Origin: Flagellimonas olearia
GTDB lineage: Bacteria > Bacteroidota > Bacteroidia > Flavobacteriales > Flavobacteriaceae
DNA: 64,000 bases
Direction: 5' to 3'
Assembly (NCBI RefSeq): GCF_009184425.1
Contig: NZ_WELG01000001.1
Span: 1,487,870 to 1,551,869, forward strand
Each line of letters starts with the position of its first letter. Position 1 is the stretch's first letter. A program made the position numbers and the translations under genes. Below, piece after piece: positions 44,801 to 52,509 of the stretch. A model generated the notes under the pieces. The model saw only the letters and a list, made by a program, of their open reading frames with translations. It made no database searches and was not told the DNA's origin.

Positions 44801-46351
44801 CACAAGTTTTATCTGGTTGAAATCGAAAAAAACAGATTTCAAAAACTTGATGAACTAAAGACCAAACTCTACACGGATATTTCGCACGAAATTAGGACAC
44901 CCCTTACCCTAATTTCTGGCCCCATAGAGCACCAACTGGGCCGAACAGGACTTTCCACCGAGGACAGAAAAGAACTGTCCCTAATAAAAAACAATGCCCA
45001 AAGGCTTCTGGGGCTGGTCAACCAAATGTTGGACCTCTCCATGATAGATTCCGGCCACTTACAGCTCCATATTGCCAAGGGAGACCTTAGGGGATTGTTG
45101 ATACAGTTGGTTGAGGCCTTTAGATACATCGCCAAGGAAAAACACATCACCATTACCTACGACTTCAAAAAGATGGACCATGCTTGGTTTGATAGGGACG
45201 TGATTGAAAAAATAGTATCCAACTTATTGTCCAATGCCGTAAAATACGCTCCAAAAAACAGTGAGGTCTTGGTCAATGCGGAACGGACGGAGGACAGTTT
45301 TGTCTTTTCCATACTGAATTCCACCAGCGAAATGGAAATTGAGGATTTGGGCAAGCTGTTCCAGCGTTTCTACCAGAACAATGAGTCCACCGAAGGCGTT
45401 GGGGTGGGACTGGCCCTAGTCCGGGAATTGGTCACCCTATCCAATGGGAGCATCATTGCCAACAATATTGGAGAAGACAAGATTCAATTTACCCTTACCC
45501 TGCCCATTACCCAAACGGGTTATGATATGGACACCCCTAATGATTCCTTCGCAGCAGAAGGTGATTCCATAAACTCGGTCCAAACCATACCACAGGTCAC
45601 CCAAAAACCCTCTTTACTCATTGTTGAGGACGACAAGGATGTCTTATCCTATACCGTTTCCATTTTTAAGGGTGAGTACAAGATCATGACGGCGGGGAAC
45701 GGAAAAGAAGGTGTTGAAATGGCCCTGAAAAATCTTCCCGACCTGATCATAAGCGATGTCATGATGCCTGTTCAAAATGGCATAGAACTCTGTGACCAAA
45801 TAAAGAGCAATGAGCTTACCAGTCACATTCCAGTGCTATTGCTTACCGCAAAGACCAGTGAAGAAAGTCAGCTTAAAGGGCTAAAAACAGGAGCGGATGC
45901 CTATGTGACCAAGCCTTTCAACCCCAATATTTTAAAAGTTCGGGTAGAAAAGCTTTTGGAGAACAGGGAACGACTTCGGGAACATTACTCCAAAACCTTT
46001 AAGGTAAATCCCGGTCTTGTTCCCACCAAAACGGAGGCCGAATTTTTAAAGCGTCTCCAACAGGTGCTGGACGATCACATTACCTCTTCGGAATTTACCA
46101 GCGAAAAATTCTCCGAGTTGATGCACATGAGCCGTTCACAACTGCACAAAAAGCTCAATGCCATCACGGGAATGTCCACAACAGAATTTGTTCGGGCACA
46201 ACGCATCAACTTGGCCACAGACCTCTTGCGCAAATCCGACGCCCCAATTTCTGAAATTGCCTATCAGGTTGGATTCAACACACCCTCTTATTTTAATAAG
46301 TGTTTTAAGGAAATCCAGGGCTGCACTCCTGTTGAGTTTCTTTCCAAGTAG
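41837..46351 (+). CDS. Hybrid two-component sensor (HTCS) with multi-helix membrane module
   Basis: 1504 residues: signal segment (about 17-33), two-component propeller repeats (about 40-640, repeated LWIGT/LWFAT units), Y_Y_Y domain (about 690-755), a membrane region with seven or so helices (about 765-1000, resembling 7TMR-DISM), HisKA with phospho-acceptor H1017 (DISHEIRTPL), HATPase (NLLSNAVKYA, GVGVGLALV), receiver with D1307 (LIISDVMMP) and C-terminal AraC HTH (about 1395-1500). Standard HTCS proteins have one helix between Y_Y_Y and kinase. The start is TTG 41837; no ATG exists after the in-frame stop at 41792. It may control the genes beginning at 46484. Confidence 0.93.
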   Translation: MRIHSDCKGHVTSASFKILILILCIGTYVSGYTQNSSTTHNRFSFNDLTVNDGLSQNSVVSIAQDTTGFLWFATQDGLNQYDGKEFKILQEQFEDVTRPSYSKLGKVYIDSKNTLWAITNPGTLKFYDEKKGRFQKVEALDSASVIYEDSKKNLYVGTFGRGLYRISHDTGDTLSILDKAVQNPNIHDLIAYKNDLWIAASGGVFKLNPKEHTLNEIPSIPDTNFSSFAQKDNTIYVGSYGKGLFMASNDNDGLEQFNGFKEKMFPKDLVILDLLIDQHGKLWVATYGQGLYIIDFSSERISHFMANKNNPNAIHYNDILSLFEDASGTVWLGTDGAGLSYFDQYLAKFNTLTNKQLPRDIHVDVIRAIAEENGTIWLGTSGKGLTKIRLGTQQYRTIKAENSNLLGDRIMSLHYDGTTLWIGHQDHGLQLMDSNGGIATAQGTQNFTIWKILDAPKDRLWLCTRNHGLILYDKINGKTIQYTAENSGLSSNNIRTAETGKSNFLWIGTEQNGLFLLDVASNTITGVTSIPDKIKSLYYSSDTLWIGTNGNGLKSYVPSNGNIQHFTTQDGLPNNVIYGILPDAQHNLWLSTNKGISKFSVTNGNPDIENYENYDGLQSYEFNTGAYFKADDGTLYFGGLEGLNWFKPDQLETNPFKPKTVITNVKIFNASRNLTENVPLKHTQNTITFTFSSLQFSQPNLNEYKYRLTGYDEDWVYAGNNNEVRYTNLPPGEYNFQVMSSNYDGVWGDIPASYDFEIEQPWHFTNMAIAVFTTFIFQGCFIAIGIFMLLLYFRLRKQDYLLYGIYILIFATYFFLRIDLELELQLFFENYDTSYYFLAPLVFLLSGVFIAFVDSFAEIREHHAKFSRELKWFSVATYLAAISIFFYVLLTKDFLLVKRHLNLLLLPLHLYGIYAVIRAFIVVKSPLRYYILLGNFFLIGFSMVGLNLGNQHSFSGGVESNNVFGFYSFNITQLGVFLELLVFSLGLGHKFYLVEIEKNRFQKLDELKTKLYTDISHEIRTPLTLISGPIEHQLGRTGLSTEDRKELSLIKNNAQRLLGLVNQMLDLSMIDSGHLQLHIAKGDLRGLLIQLVEAFRYIAKEKHITITYDFKKMDHAWFDRDVIEKIVSNLLSNAVKYAPKNSEVLVNAERTEDSFVFSILNSTSEMEIEDLGKLFQRFYQNNESTEGVGVGLALVRELVTLSNGSIIANNIGEDKIQFTLTLPITQTGYDMDTPNDSFAAEGDSINSVQTIPQVTQKPSLLIVEDDKDVLSYTVSIFKGEYKIMTAGNGKEGVEMALKNLPDLIISDVMMPVQNGIELCDQIKSNELTSHIPVLLLTAKTSEESQLKGLKTGADAYVTKPFNPNILKVRVEKLLENRERLREHYSKTFKVNPGLVPTKTEAEFLKRLQQVLDDHITSSEFTSEKFSELMHMSRSQLHKKLNAITGMSTTEFVRAQRINLATDLLRKSDAPISEIAYQVGFNTPSYFNKCFKEIQGCTPVEFLSK

Positions 46352-46379
46352 CCCTAAAACAGGCTTTTCTCCCCTTTGG

Positions 46380-46416
46380 AAACATATGTTACATCATTGA
46401 AAACATATGTTACATC
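46380..46416 (+). promoter_or_regulatory. Tandem 16-bp repeats with palindromic core, 21 bp apart
   Basis: AAACATATGTTACATC occurs at 46380-46395 and 46401-46416, each containing the perfect palindrome AACATATGTT. The 21-bp step is that of AraC-type half-site pairs. A near-consensus -7 (TACCTTTA, 46436-46443) lies 19 bp downstream with no good -33, the layout of an activator-dependent promoter for the 46484-52078 genes. Confidence 0.55.
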
Positions 46417-46483
46417 CCCGTCTTTTCCCGTAAGATACCTTTACGACAAGTATCATTTTTAGGCATAGGCCACCCCAGGCACC

Positions 46484-46630
46484 ATGAAAGATAAAAAGGG
46501 ACACGATAAAATTTACCTGAGTATAGACCACCTAAAAAATGGAACATACCAACTGAACATCCTATTGGCAAACAAAGTTGTACAGACCTTGGAAATCCAT
46601 AAAGAAGGAACCCTAACATCAAAAATGTAA
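46484..46630 (+). CDS. 48-residue small protein
   Basis: ATG 46484 to TAA 46630. The sequence is basic at the start (MKDKKGHDK), then IYLSIDHLKNGTYQLNILL, NKVVQTLEIHKEG: alternating hydrophobic residues that suggest a small beta-sheet, similar in style to the strand-turn units of Bacteroidota surface-protein tails. No signal peptide. It is the first gene after the tandem repeats at 46380 and is followed after 67 bp by the DUF4412 gene. Family not recognised; reality rests on frame quality and position. Confidence 0.6.
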   Translation: MKDKKGHDKIYLSIDHLKNGTYQLNILLANKVVQTLEIHKEGTLTSKM

Positions 46631-46697
46631 CGGACGGGAACGCCCCCCTCCCATCCCTTACCTCAATTAAACATAAAGAACCATTAATACGATCATT

Positions 46698-47642
46698 ATG
46701 AAAAGAAGAGTGAAACTATTGCTGATATGTAGCTTGGCCGTATCGTTTTCCACACAGGCCCAATTTTTGAAAAAGCTGAAGAAAAAAGCCGAAAATGCAG
46801 TTGAGCGCACCATCCTGAACCGTACGGACGAAGAAGTATCCAAAGGAACCGATAAGGCCATCGATTCCATTACCCAAGGAAAAAAAGAGGGCAAGACCAG
46901 TGGAAAAACCACTAGCGGAAGCACCTCAAAGAATATTGGGGAGACGGAAAAAAACTTGGACCAGAAAAAACAGGATCAAGCCAAGGAAGCCGCCATGCAG
47001 AAAAAAATGGCCGGTCTCTTAGGTGGGGGTGGACTCAAGGGAATCCCCGATGTCTATGAGTTTTCCTATAGGGCCACCATGAAGATCACTACCCAAAAAG
47101 AGGATACCGAAATCCAATATTGGATGGAACCCGGTCAACGCTATTTTGGCAATTGGCACAAAGAAGGCAAGATGAGCAATATCACGGTGATGGATATGGA
47201 AAACCAAGCCATGGTAATGTTTACGGATGATGGGGAACGCAAATCGGCCATGAAGATTCCTTCCAGTAAAAAAATGATGGAAAAACTCACCAAAAAAATG
47301 GAGGAAAAGAACCAAAATGCCAAAGAAGACATTAAAATCACCCCCATTGCCGACAAGACCATTTTGGGGTACCGTTGCAAAGGGTATCAGATAACCAGTA
47401 AGGACGGTATTTCCAAAGTATGGATCACCAATGAGACTCCAGTGGGGTACTTGGGTGGCATAGCCAATGCCGAAAATCTTCCCTCCAGCGTATTACCTCT
47501 TGGCGAGAACACCATGTTCATGGAAATGCAATTTGAATCGGCCAAGAAGCAAAAGGACAACTTTAGCATGGTATGTACCGAACTCAAGGAAGAAAGCATG
47601 ACCATAAAGAAAGAAGAATACGCCACCATGGGCGGGTTTTAA
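46698..47642 (+). CDS. DUF4412-domain secreted protein
   Basis: 314 residues with a signal peptide (...AVSFSTQAQ). A Lys/Glu/Thr/Ser-rich linker (about 25-100, including KKEGKTSGKTTSGSTS) leads to a DUF4412-like beta domain (about 115-300: YEFSYRATMKITTQ, MYFG-type strands, GYRCKGYQITSKDG, VWITNETPVGY). Predicted periplasmic. It begins a run with three further exported proteins. Function unknown. Confidence 0.85.
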   Translation: MKRRVKLLLICSLAVSFSTQAQFLKKLKKKAENAVERTILNRTDEEVSKGTDKAIDSITQGKKEGKTSGKTTSGSTSKNIGETEKNLDQKKQDQAKEAAMQKKMAGLLGGGGLKGIPDVYEFSYRATMKITTQKEDTEIQYWMEPGQRYFGNWHKEGKMSNITVMDMENQAMVMFTDDGERKSAMKIPSSKKMMEKLTKKMEEKNQNAKEDIKITPIADKTILGYRCKGYQITSKDGISKVWITNETPVGYLGGIANAENLPSSVLPLGENTMFMEMQFESAKKQKDNFSMVCTELKEESMTIKKEEYATMGGF

Positions 47643-47669
47643 TAGGATTGAACCTCTAAAATGTACGAC

Positions 47670-48425
47670 ATGAAAAAAATATTGGGATACACCATACTCT
47701 TCCTGTTCTTAAGTACAGGAGCAAGGGCACAGGAATTTGACCTTGGGGACATCATGGGCGAAGCACAGGAATTTTTTGGAGAAGCGCAGGAAAAAGCGGA
47801 ACACCAAGCAGATACTGAGGCCCAGAAAAAGTTTGAGGCCGCATTCAAGGATAAGTTTAAAAAATGGGGAGAATACTTGAATGAACTTGACGGCTATTCA
47901 GCCGACACCAAATGTGCCTATATGATCTTTAAATATAAAATAGAGTACGATGCCCTTGTCAAAGAAACTACAGCTGCTACAAACTGTTCAAAGAAATATG
48001 ACCTGTATGGTATGCAACTAATGGCAAAATTGTCCTCAACAAGTATCATTTATTGTTCTGAAGATTTATTTAATCTTATAAACTATAGTTTGGGGGGGGA
48101 AGAAATCGAAAATAGGGATGCCAGGGTCCGTACTTTGGAGAAAGAGATTTTTGATATCATCAAAATTAGTCGCAATACACACAGGAGGGATGCAATGAGC
48201 TTGAGAGACCCGGAACTATCCGATTTTGAGGCCACATTTTTGGAGGTCTTTGGTTATAAAAATCCTGATTTGATGGAAGACCACTTTAATCATGAAGCGG
48301 ATGACTCGATATTAGCAGAGATCAACGGTGTTCTTATGGCATATTTTCATCCCGCACAGCTCCTTGCCAGTACAATTTCAATTAGCAAGGAAATGGATAA
48401 ACTTAAACCCTGTGCAGGTCTTTAA
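47670..48425 (+). CDS. Secreted hypothetical protein
   Basis: 251 residues from ATG 47670 (MKKILGY); an ATG at 47661 adds three residues. Signal peptide ends at ...GARAQ. The mature part is largely helical with an early coiled segment (GEAQEFFGEAQEKAEHQADTEAQKKFEAAF) and four cysteines (in AYMIFKYK-, NCSKKYD-, IYCSED- and PCAGL contexts). No family recognised. It is 27 bp after the DUF4412 gene and 16 bp before the next lipoprotein. Confidence 0.8.
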   Translation: MKKILGYTILFLFLSTGARAQEFDLGDIMGEAQEFFGEAQEKAEHQADTEAQKKFEAAFKDKFKKWGEYLNELDGYSADTKCAYMIFKYKIEYDALVKETTAATNCSKKYDLYGMQLMAKLSSTSIIYCSEDLFNLINYSLGGEEIENRDARVRTLEKEIFDIIKISRNTHRRDAMSLRDPELSDFEATFLEVFGYKNPDLMEDHFNHEADDSILAEINGVLMAYFHPAQLLASTISISKEMDKLKPCAGL

Positions 48426-48441
48426 CATCAAACACAACACC

Positions 48442-49023
48442 ATGAAAATCAATACACCATACTTTATCCCTTTGATTTCACTCCTTCTCATTTCCTGTGG
48501 GAGCAAAGAAGAAAACAAAAAAGAACCGGAAACATCCGTCACTACCGAGCTTGTCAAAATAGTCAAGGACACTCAGGAAAACCGGGAAACACTGGTCCAT
48601 GAAACCCCGCTTACCAAAGAGCAGTTTGCGGCTTGGTTGCCCGAAACAGTATTGGGGATGCCCTTGACTTCCTCAACCATTAACATGCTTCCGGGAATTG
48701 GTTCCTGTGGTGCTACCTACAGTATACAAAACAGAAGGGTGCGGGTAATGATCATTGATGGCGCTGGCGAAAAGGGAAACAATGCAGTGAGCACCTACCG
48801 GATGTCCAGCACCATGGAATATGACGAAAAGGGCTCTTGGGGCAGCACCAAGACCACCACCATCAATGGAATTAAAGTAAAGGAATCCGCTTTAAAAAAT
48901 GGCAAGTTCAATCTGTCCATGTTCTACGACAACCGATTTGCCGTTGATGTGGAAACCTATGAAGTAAGCCACGAAGAATTGGAACAACTCGTCAAGGAAT
49001 TGAATTTAGGGCAGCTTCACTGA
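48442..49023 (+). CDS. Lipoprotein of unknown function
   Basis: 193 residues from ATG 48442 (MKINTPYF), with lipobox LLLISCGSK. The mature part, after a charged linker, carries EQFAAWLPETVLGMPL, GIGSCGATYSIQN, and a beta-rich C-terminus (VRVMIIDGAGEKG, TTTINGIKVKES, FAVDVETYEVSHEELEQLV). It resembles small periplasmic domains that read as 'transfer' or inhibitor folds, but no named family is certain. 16 bp after the previous gene and 19 bp before the large Tat protein. Confidence 0.8.
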   Translation: MKINTPYFIPLISLLLISCGSKEENKKEPETSVTTELVKIVKDTQENRETLVHETPLTKEQFAAWLPETVLGMPLTSSTINMLPGIGSCGATYSIQNRRVRVMIIDGAGEKGNNAVSTYRMSSTMEYDEKGSWGSTKTTTINGIKVKESALKNGKFNLSMFYDNRFAVDVETYEVSHEELEQLVKELNLGQLH

Positions 49024-49042
49024 TCTCATCAACCTTATCTGT

Positions 49043-52000
49043 ATGAAAGACCATAGCACATTATTGATTTCCGATGCCTCTCGAAGGGATTTTTTCAAAC
49101 AACTGGTATTGGGCGGTTCCGGACTGTACCTATCTCCCTTGTTGTTTCAAAGCTGTACCAGTGAGGATTTGGGCAGGCCTCCCTTTGGAATTTGGGAAGA
49201 CATGATCAAAATGTTGGAACAAAGCCCAGACCACTTGATGGCACGGCGCAAAACCCTTGTGGCCTCCAAAGACCCCAAAGCTATGACGGATTTTGTAAGG
49301 GATAGTTTCCAAGCAATACCGTCCTATCGGGATTTTTTATCGCAAATTGCACATTACACCCAATACGGGACAGAGATGGCCTTACGCTGTGGACTGGCCA
49401 CCCCAAGGGAGAAGGCCGAAATATTGAAAGATATGTTGATAGAGGCCGGCTTTGAGGCCAAAGTGGTGTGGGAGCACACGAATATTTCATTGGAGGAATC
49501 CAAAGCCATTGTTTTTAAAAAATACATCCCGGAATTTGATCCCCCCATTTCCAATCGGAAAATGCGAAGATGGCACAAGGCATTGGATATTACAGAAACA
49601 GGAGAAAGCTTTGAGGTCATCCCCGATTGCATGGAAAAGTCTGAGGCATTGGCCCATGATCTCTTGGGAAAAATTGACAAAAAATATATCCGGGAAGCGG
49701 TCATCAACCAAAAAATTCATAAAAATGGGGTTCCCTCGGTAGTCTTCACCGAAAATGGGGAAGAGAAATATGCCCATGTGTTCGACCCCACAGTGCCCTT
49801 CGGTCAGCTGCACCCCACCAACGAAGAGAAAGAGTTCGATAATGCCACTGCACTAAAAAAACCTAAGGAACAAAATATTACCATAAGCCTTTCGTGCAGG
49901 AACGTTATGGACAAATGGAACGAGACAACCCTAGTTTCAGGAACTTGGAAACTATCCGAACTCCTTGGAAACCAGCTTCAGGTGCAATTTTTGAACAATA
50001 TGACATTTGGGAATCAAGCCACAAAAACGGTATCCCAAATATGCAATTTCACCCCATGTCTGGCCCTGCAGGATATCTATAAAGATGTGGCCTATTTGGA
50101 AGAGCGTTCCTTTTTAGGTGAACCCATCACCTTGGAAGGCGAAAAAGTGCTGGAACGATACAATCCTGCCGTACTCTCAGAAGAAGATTCCGCAGTAGCT
50201 ATTGGCTACATTCACTCTTTTGAGGGAAAGGTACTTCCACAAGCCTATCCAAAGGTACGATTGGAACTGGAACCCAAAGATGCCGAGGGGAATATCATTG
50301 GCGGACTTTCGGCTTCCAATTTTGAGTTGGTGGACAATGGGGAATCACCCATAGGGTGGATGCAACAGAACTCCATTTCCCCCAAAATACTTTTGTTATA
50401 CGACACCTCCTTGAGCATGCCGGTAGAATATCGGGGTAAAGGTATCAAAGAGTTTTTGGTGCGAACTGAAAATATGATACGGGAAGCCTATCCATCTGCC
50501 AAAATAATACTTCAAGAAACAGGTTCAAACGTCTACACTTCCCTGTTAAATGCAAAACAAGTGGATGCCGACCTTATCTTATATGCAACGGACGGGCATA
50601 ACAGTGATGAGTACGATGAGTCATATCAATCCATTTATGATGCAGGCCCTCCAGCCATTTTGCTCAATGTATTTTCGGTAGACACATTCTACAAGCCCCT
50701 AAGGGAAAATATGGACTTTGTTGAGATTGCTGCTGATGACCAGGAAAAGACCATAGCTGAAATCAAAAATTTTGTGGGTCAATTAAAGTTTCCCACCTAT
50801 GTACTTACCTACAATTCCTTTGATGAAAATGAAAGTCACAAGCTCATGGTAAAGGTCAAGGGAACGGAACACCAAATTGAGCTGTCTTTCACCTTTCCAA
50901 AAAATGAAAATATATTGGGAAACCGGATGATTGGGCTCTACCTGACCATAAAAGGAACTGGTTTGAGTCCCATAAAAAGGGTTTTGGCCGGATATGAACC
51001 GGATCTTGACAAGCACGGGAATGCGTTAGGCCCAAACCGACAAATGATAGACGAAGTCCACCAAATGTTATTGGGCGGTGCGGTCATGTCCTTTGAACGG
51101 GAAGCCCCTACCCTTTCACTTCAACTTACCGAATATTTAAAGACCCTGATGAGCAATCGGGAATGGTTTGAGGCTTTTCAAGATAATGAAACTGACATGG
51201 CATTGGAAGCATTGGGAAAGGGGACCTTAAGTTATCCGTCAATTTTGCTGACCATGATGCAGCCCTTGCAAGATCAGGTCACGGAAAATGCAATAACCTA
51301 TCCCAGTGGGTTCAGAACTTGCCTCATCAAGTGCATTCCTGGCTATTACAGCAAAACCACCAGGATGTCCTTTGATTATATGCCTACCTCCGAATACCTT
51401 TCCATAACATACAGTGGCTTGAATACTTTTGAGGAAACCGTTAAAAAAACGGCTCAATTGGCCATTCTGGAAGCACATATGTTCAGCGATAGCGCCTATT
51501 CCCAATTGCATAACAAACCATTGCTTTTGAATAAGGATAGGGGAAACCATGAAGCGTTTGTCAAAAAAGCGTTGAAAGAAGATTTTCCCTATTTCTACCC
51601 TTTGGTGTATGGTGGTTCCGAGTTGAAATTTATGGATACCTCATTACAAACAAGGTCCTTTTGGAAGATAGACCCCTTGAGGGGTGAGCTCTATGGTATT
51701 CTCCCCGACCAGACCGGAGGCGGCAGCAGTAGTACCGAAGAGCAATTGCGCAATCTCGAAACCGTGATGAAAGAGTACAATAAAATACTGACAGCCATAA
51801 AGGTGGGAATGGCCATTCCCGGAATTGGCTCGGCCCCACTTTCCATAGTGGCGGCCTACAGTTTCACCTTGGTGAGGCTTTATGCCATAGCCTCGGAAGC
51901 CATCATCTTGATGTCAACGGAAAAAATGGATGAACAACTTTCGGCTGCCATGCAACAACTCGCTTGCAATGTTTTAAAGGCGATTACGGTTTCCAGGGTA

Positions 52001-52078
52001 AAAGGGCCTTTGTCCAAAGGCAATAGTGGGATTGAATTTCTAATAGCGGCCATGGGAAGCAATGCTCCCATCTGCTAA
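49043..52078 (+). CDS. Tat-exported lipoprotein with transglutaminase-like region and VWA domain
   Basis: 1011 residues. A twin-arginine motif (ASRRDFFKQL) leads a hydrophobic stretch ending in a lipobox (LLFQSC, Cys38). Residues about 95-260 resemble a transglutaminase core: RCGLATPREKAEILKDMLIE (C116) and later YAHVFDPT (H245, D248). Residues about 445-600 form a VWA-like domain with MIDAS DTSLS (D454). A hydrophobic helix pair lies near 905-955. It may crosslink or remodel surface proteins in a metal-dependent manner. It ends overlapping by 4 bp with the convergent LemA-like gene. Family not recognised; domain calls come from motifs. Confidence 0.85.
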   Translation: MKDHSTLLISDASRRDFFKQLVLGGSGLYLSPLLFQSCTSEDLGRPPFGIWEDMIKMLEQSPDHLMARRKTLVASKDPKAMTDFVRDSFQAIPSYRDFLSQIAHYTQYGTEMALRCGLATPREKAEILKDMLIEAGFEAKVVWEHTNISLEESKAIVFKKYIPEFDPPISNRKMRRWHKALDITETGESFEVIPDCMEKSEALAHDLLGKIDKKYIREAVINQKIHKNGVPSVVFTENGEEKYAHVFDPTVPFGQLHPTNEEKEFDNATALKKPKEQNITISLSCRNVMDKWNETTLVSGTWKLSELLGNQLQVQFLNNMTFGNQATKTVSQICNFTPCLALQDIYKDVAYLEERSFLGEPITLEGEKVLERYNPAVLSEEDSAVAIGYIHSFEGKVLPQAYPKVRLELEPKDAEGNIIGGLSASNFELVDNGESPIGWMQQNSISPKILLLYDTSLSMPVEYRGKGIKEFLVRTENMIREAYPSAKIILQETGSNVYTSLLNAKQVDADLILYATDGHNSDEYDESYQSIYDAGPPAILLNVFSVDTFYKPLRENMDFVEIAADDQEKTIAEIKNFVGQLKFPTYVLTYNSFDENESHKLMVKVKGTEHQIELSFTFPKNENILGNRMIGLYLTIKGTGLSPIKRVLAGYEPDLDKHGNALGPNRQMIDEVHQMLLGGAVMSFEREAPTLSLQLTEYLKTLMSNREWFEAFQDNETDMALEALGKGTLSYPSILLTMMQPLQDQVTENAITYPSGFRTCLIKCIPGYYSKTTRMSFDYMPTSEYLSITYSGLNTFEETVKKTAQLAILEAHMFSDSAYSQLHNKPLLLNKDRGNHEAFVKKALKEDFPYFYPLVYGGSELKFMDTSLQTRSFWKIDPLRGELYGILPDQTGGGSSSTEEQLRNLETVMKEYNKILTAIKVGMAIPGIGSAPLSIVAAYSFTLVRLYAIASEAIILMSTEKMDEQLSAAMQQLACNVLKAITVSRVKGPLSKGNSGIEFLIAAMGSNAPIC

Positions 52079-52506
52079 CCAAACCTACCCATCTCCAAAG
52101 CCGTTTCAATGTCGTTGGCCAATTCTTCCACCACCTTTATATTGTCCAACTTTCCGGATGGAAAAGAAAACAGTCCGTCACGATTCAACACCGCCAAATA
52201 CATCTGTCTATGCTGAAAAGACAGAAATATGGGGCGATCAAACTTTTCTTTGGGCGCTGTCGCTCCACTAACTTGACCACGCAGCTGCGTCACTTTTAGC
52301 AGTATTTCCTTTTCGTGTGCCATGTACTTATTGAGCATGGCCACAAGGTTCGGGATTAAATCGAACCGCTTCTTCAGATAGATTTCAATACTGCCAAAGG
52401 CTTGTACCACTTGATTCTTCCTAGCACTGATTTGGTTGTTGGCGATGATGGCAATAAGGCCAATAAGCGCCACAACGGAACCAATGATTATAATTTTCAT
52501 ACCCAT
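52075..52506 (-). CDS. LemA-like protein with replaced C-terminal half
   Basis: 143 residues. The first 75 match LemA: one membrane helix (MKIIIIGSVVALIGLIAIIA) then QVVQAFGSIEIYLKKRFDLIPNLV, KYMAHEKEIL, VTQLR. Normal LemA (about 185-200 residues) continues with LQxEL and ENxIxxARxxYN motifs, absent here. Instead a different 60-residue sequence follows (RPIFLSFQHRQMYLAVLNRDG, NIKVVEELANDIETALEMGRF). This suggests a deletion fusion or a divergent subfamily. It is the last gene of the nine-gene minus operon, 3 bp after the lipoprotein. Confidence 0.75.
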   Translation of the reverse strand: MGMKIIIIGSVVALIGLIAIIANNQISARKNQVVQAFGSIEIYLKKRFDLIPNLVAMLNKYMAHEKEILLKVTQLRGQVSGATAPKEKFDRPIFLSFQHRQMYLAVLNRDGLFSFPSGKLDNIKVVEELANDIETALEMGRFG

Positions 52507-52509
52507 GTT

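Noticed and set aside
48328..48441. N-terminal extension of the 193-residue lipoprotein
   Set aside because: It overlaps the preceding gene and would bury the lipoprotein signal peptide that begins at ATG 48442.
52062..52271. Frameshift restoring a full LemA C-terminus
   Set aside because: No other frame in the region carries the expected LemA LQxEL or ARxxYN motifs, so a simple frameshift does not explain the short protein.
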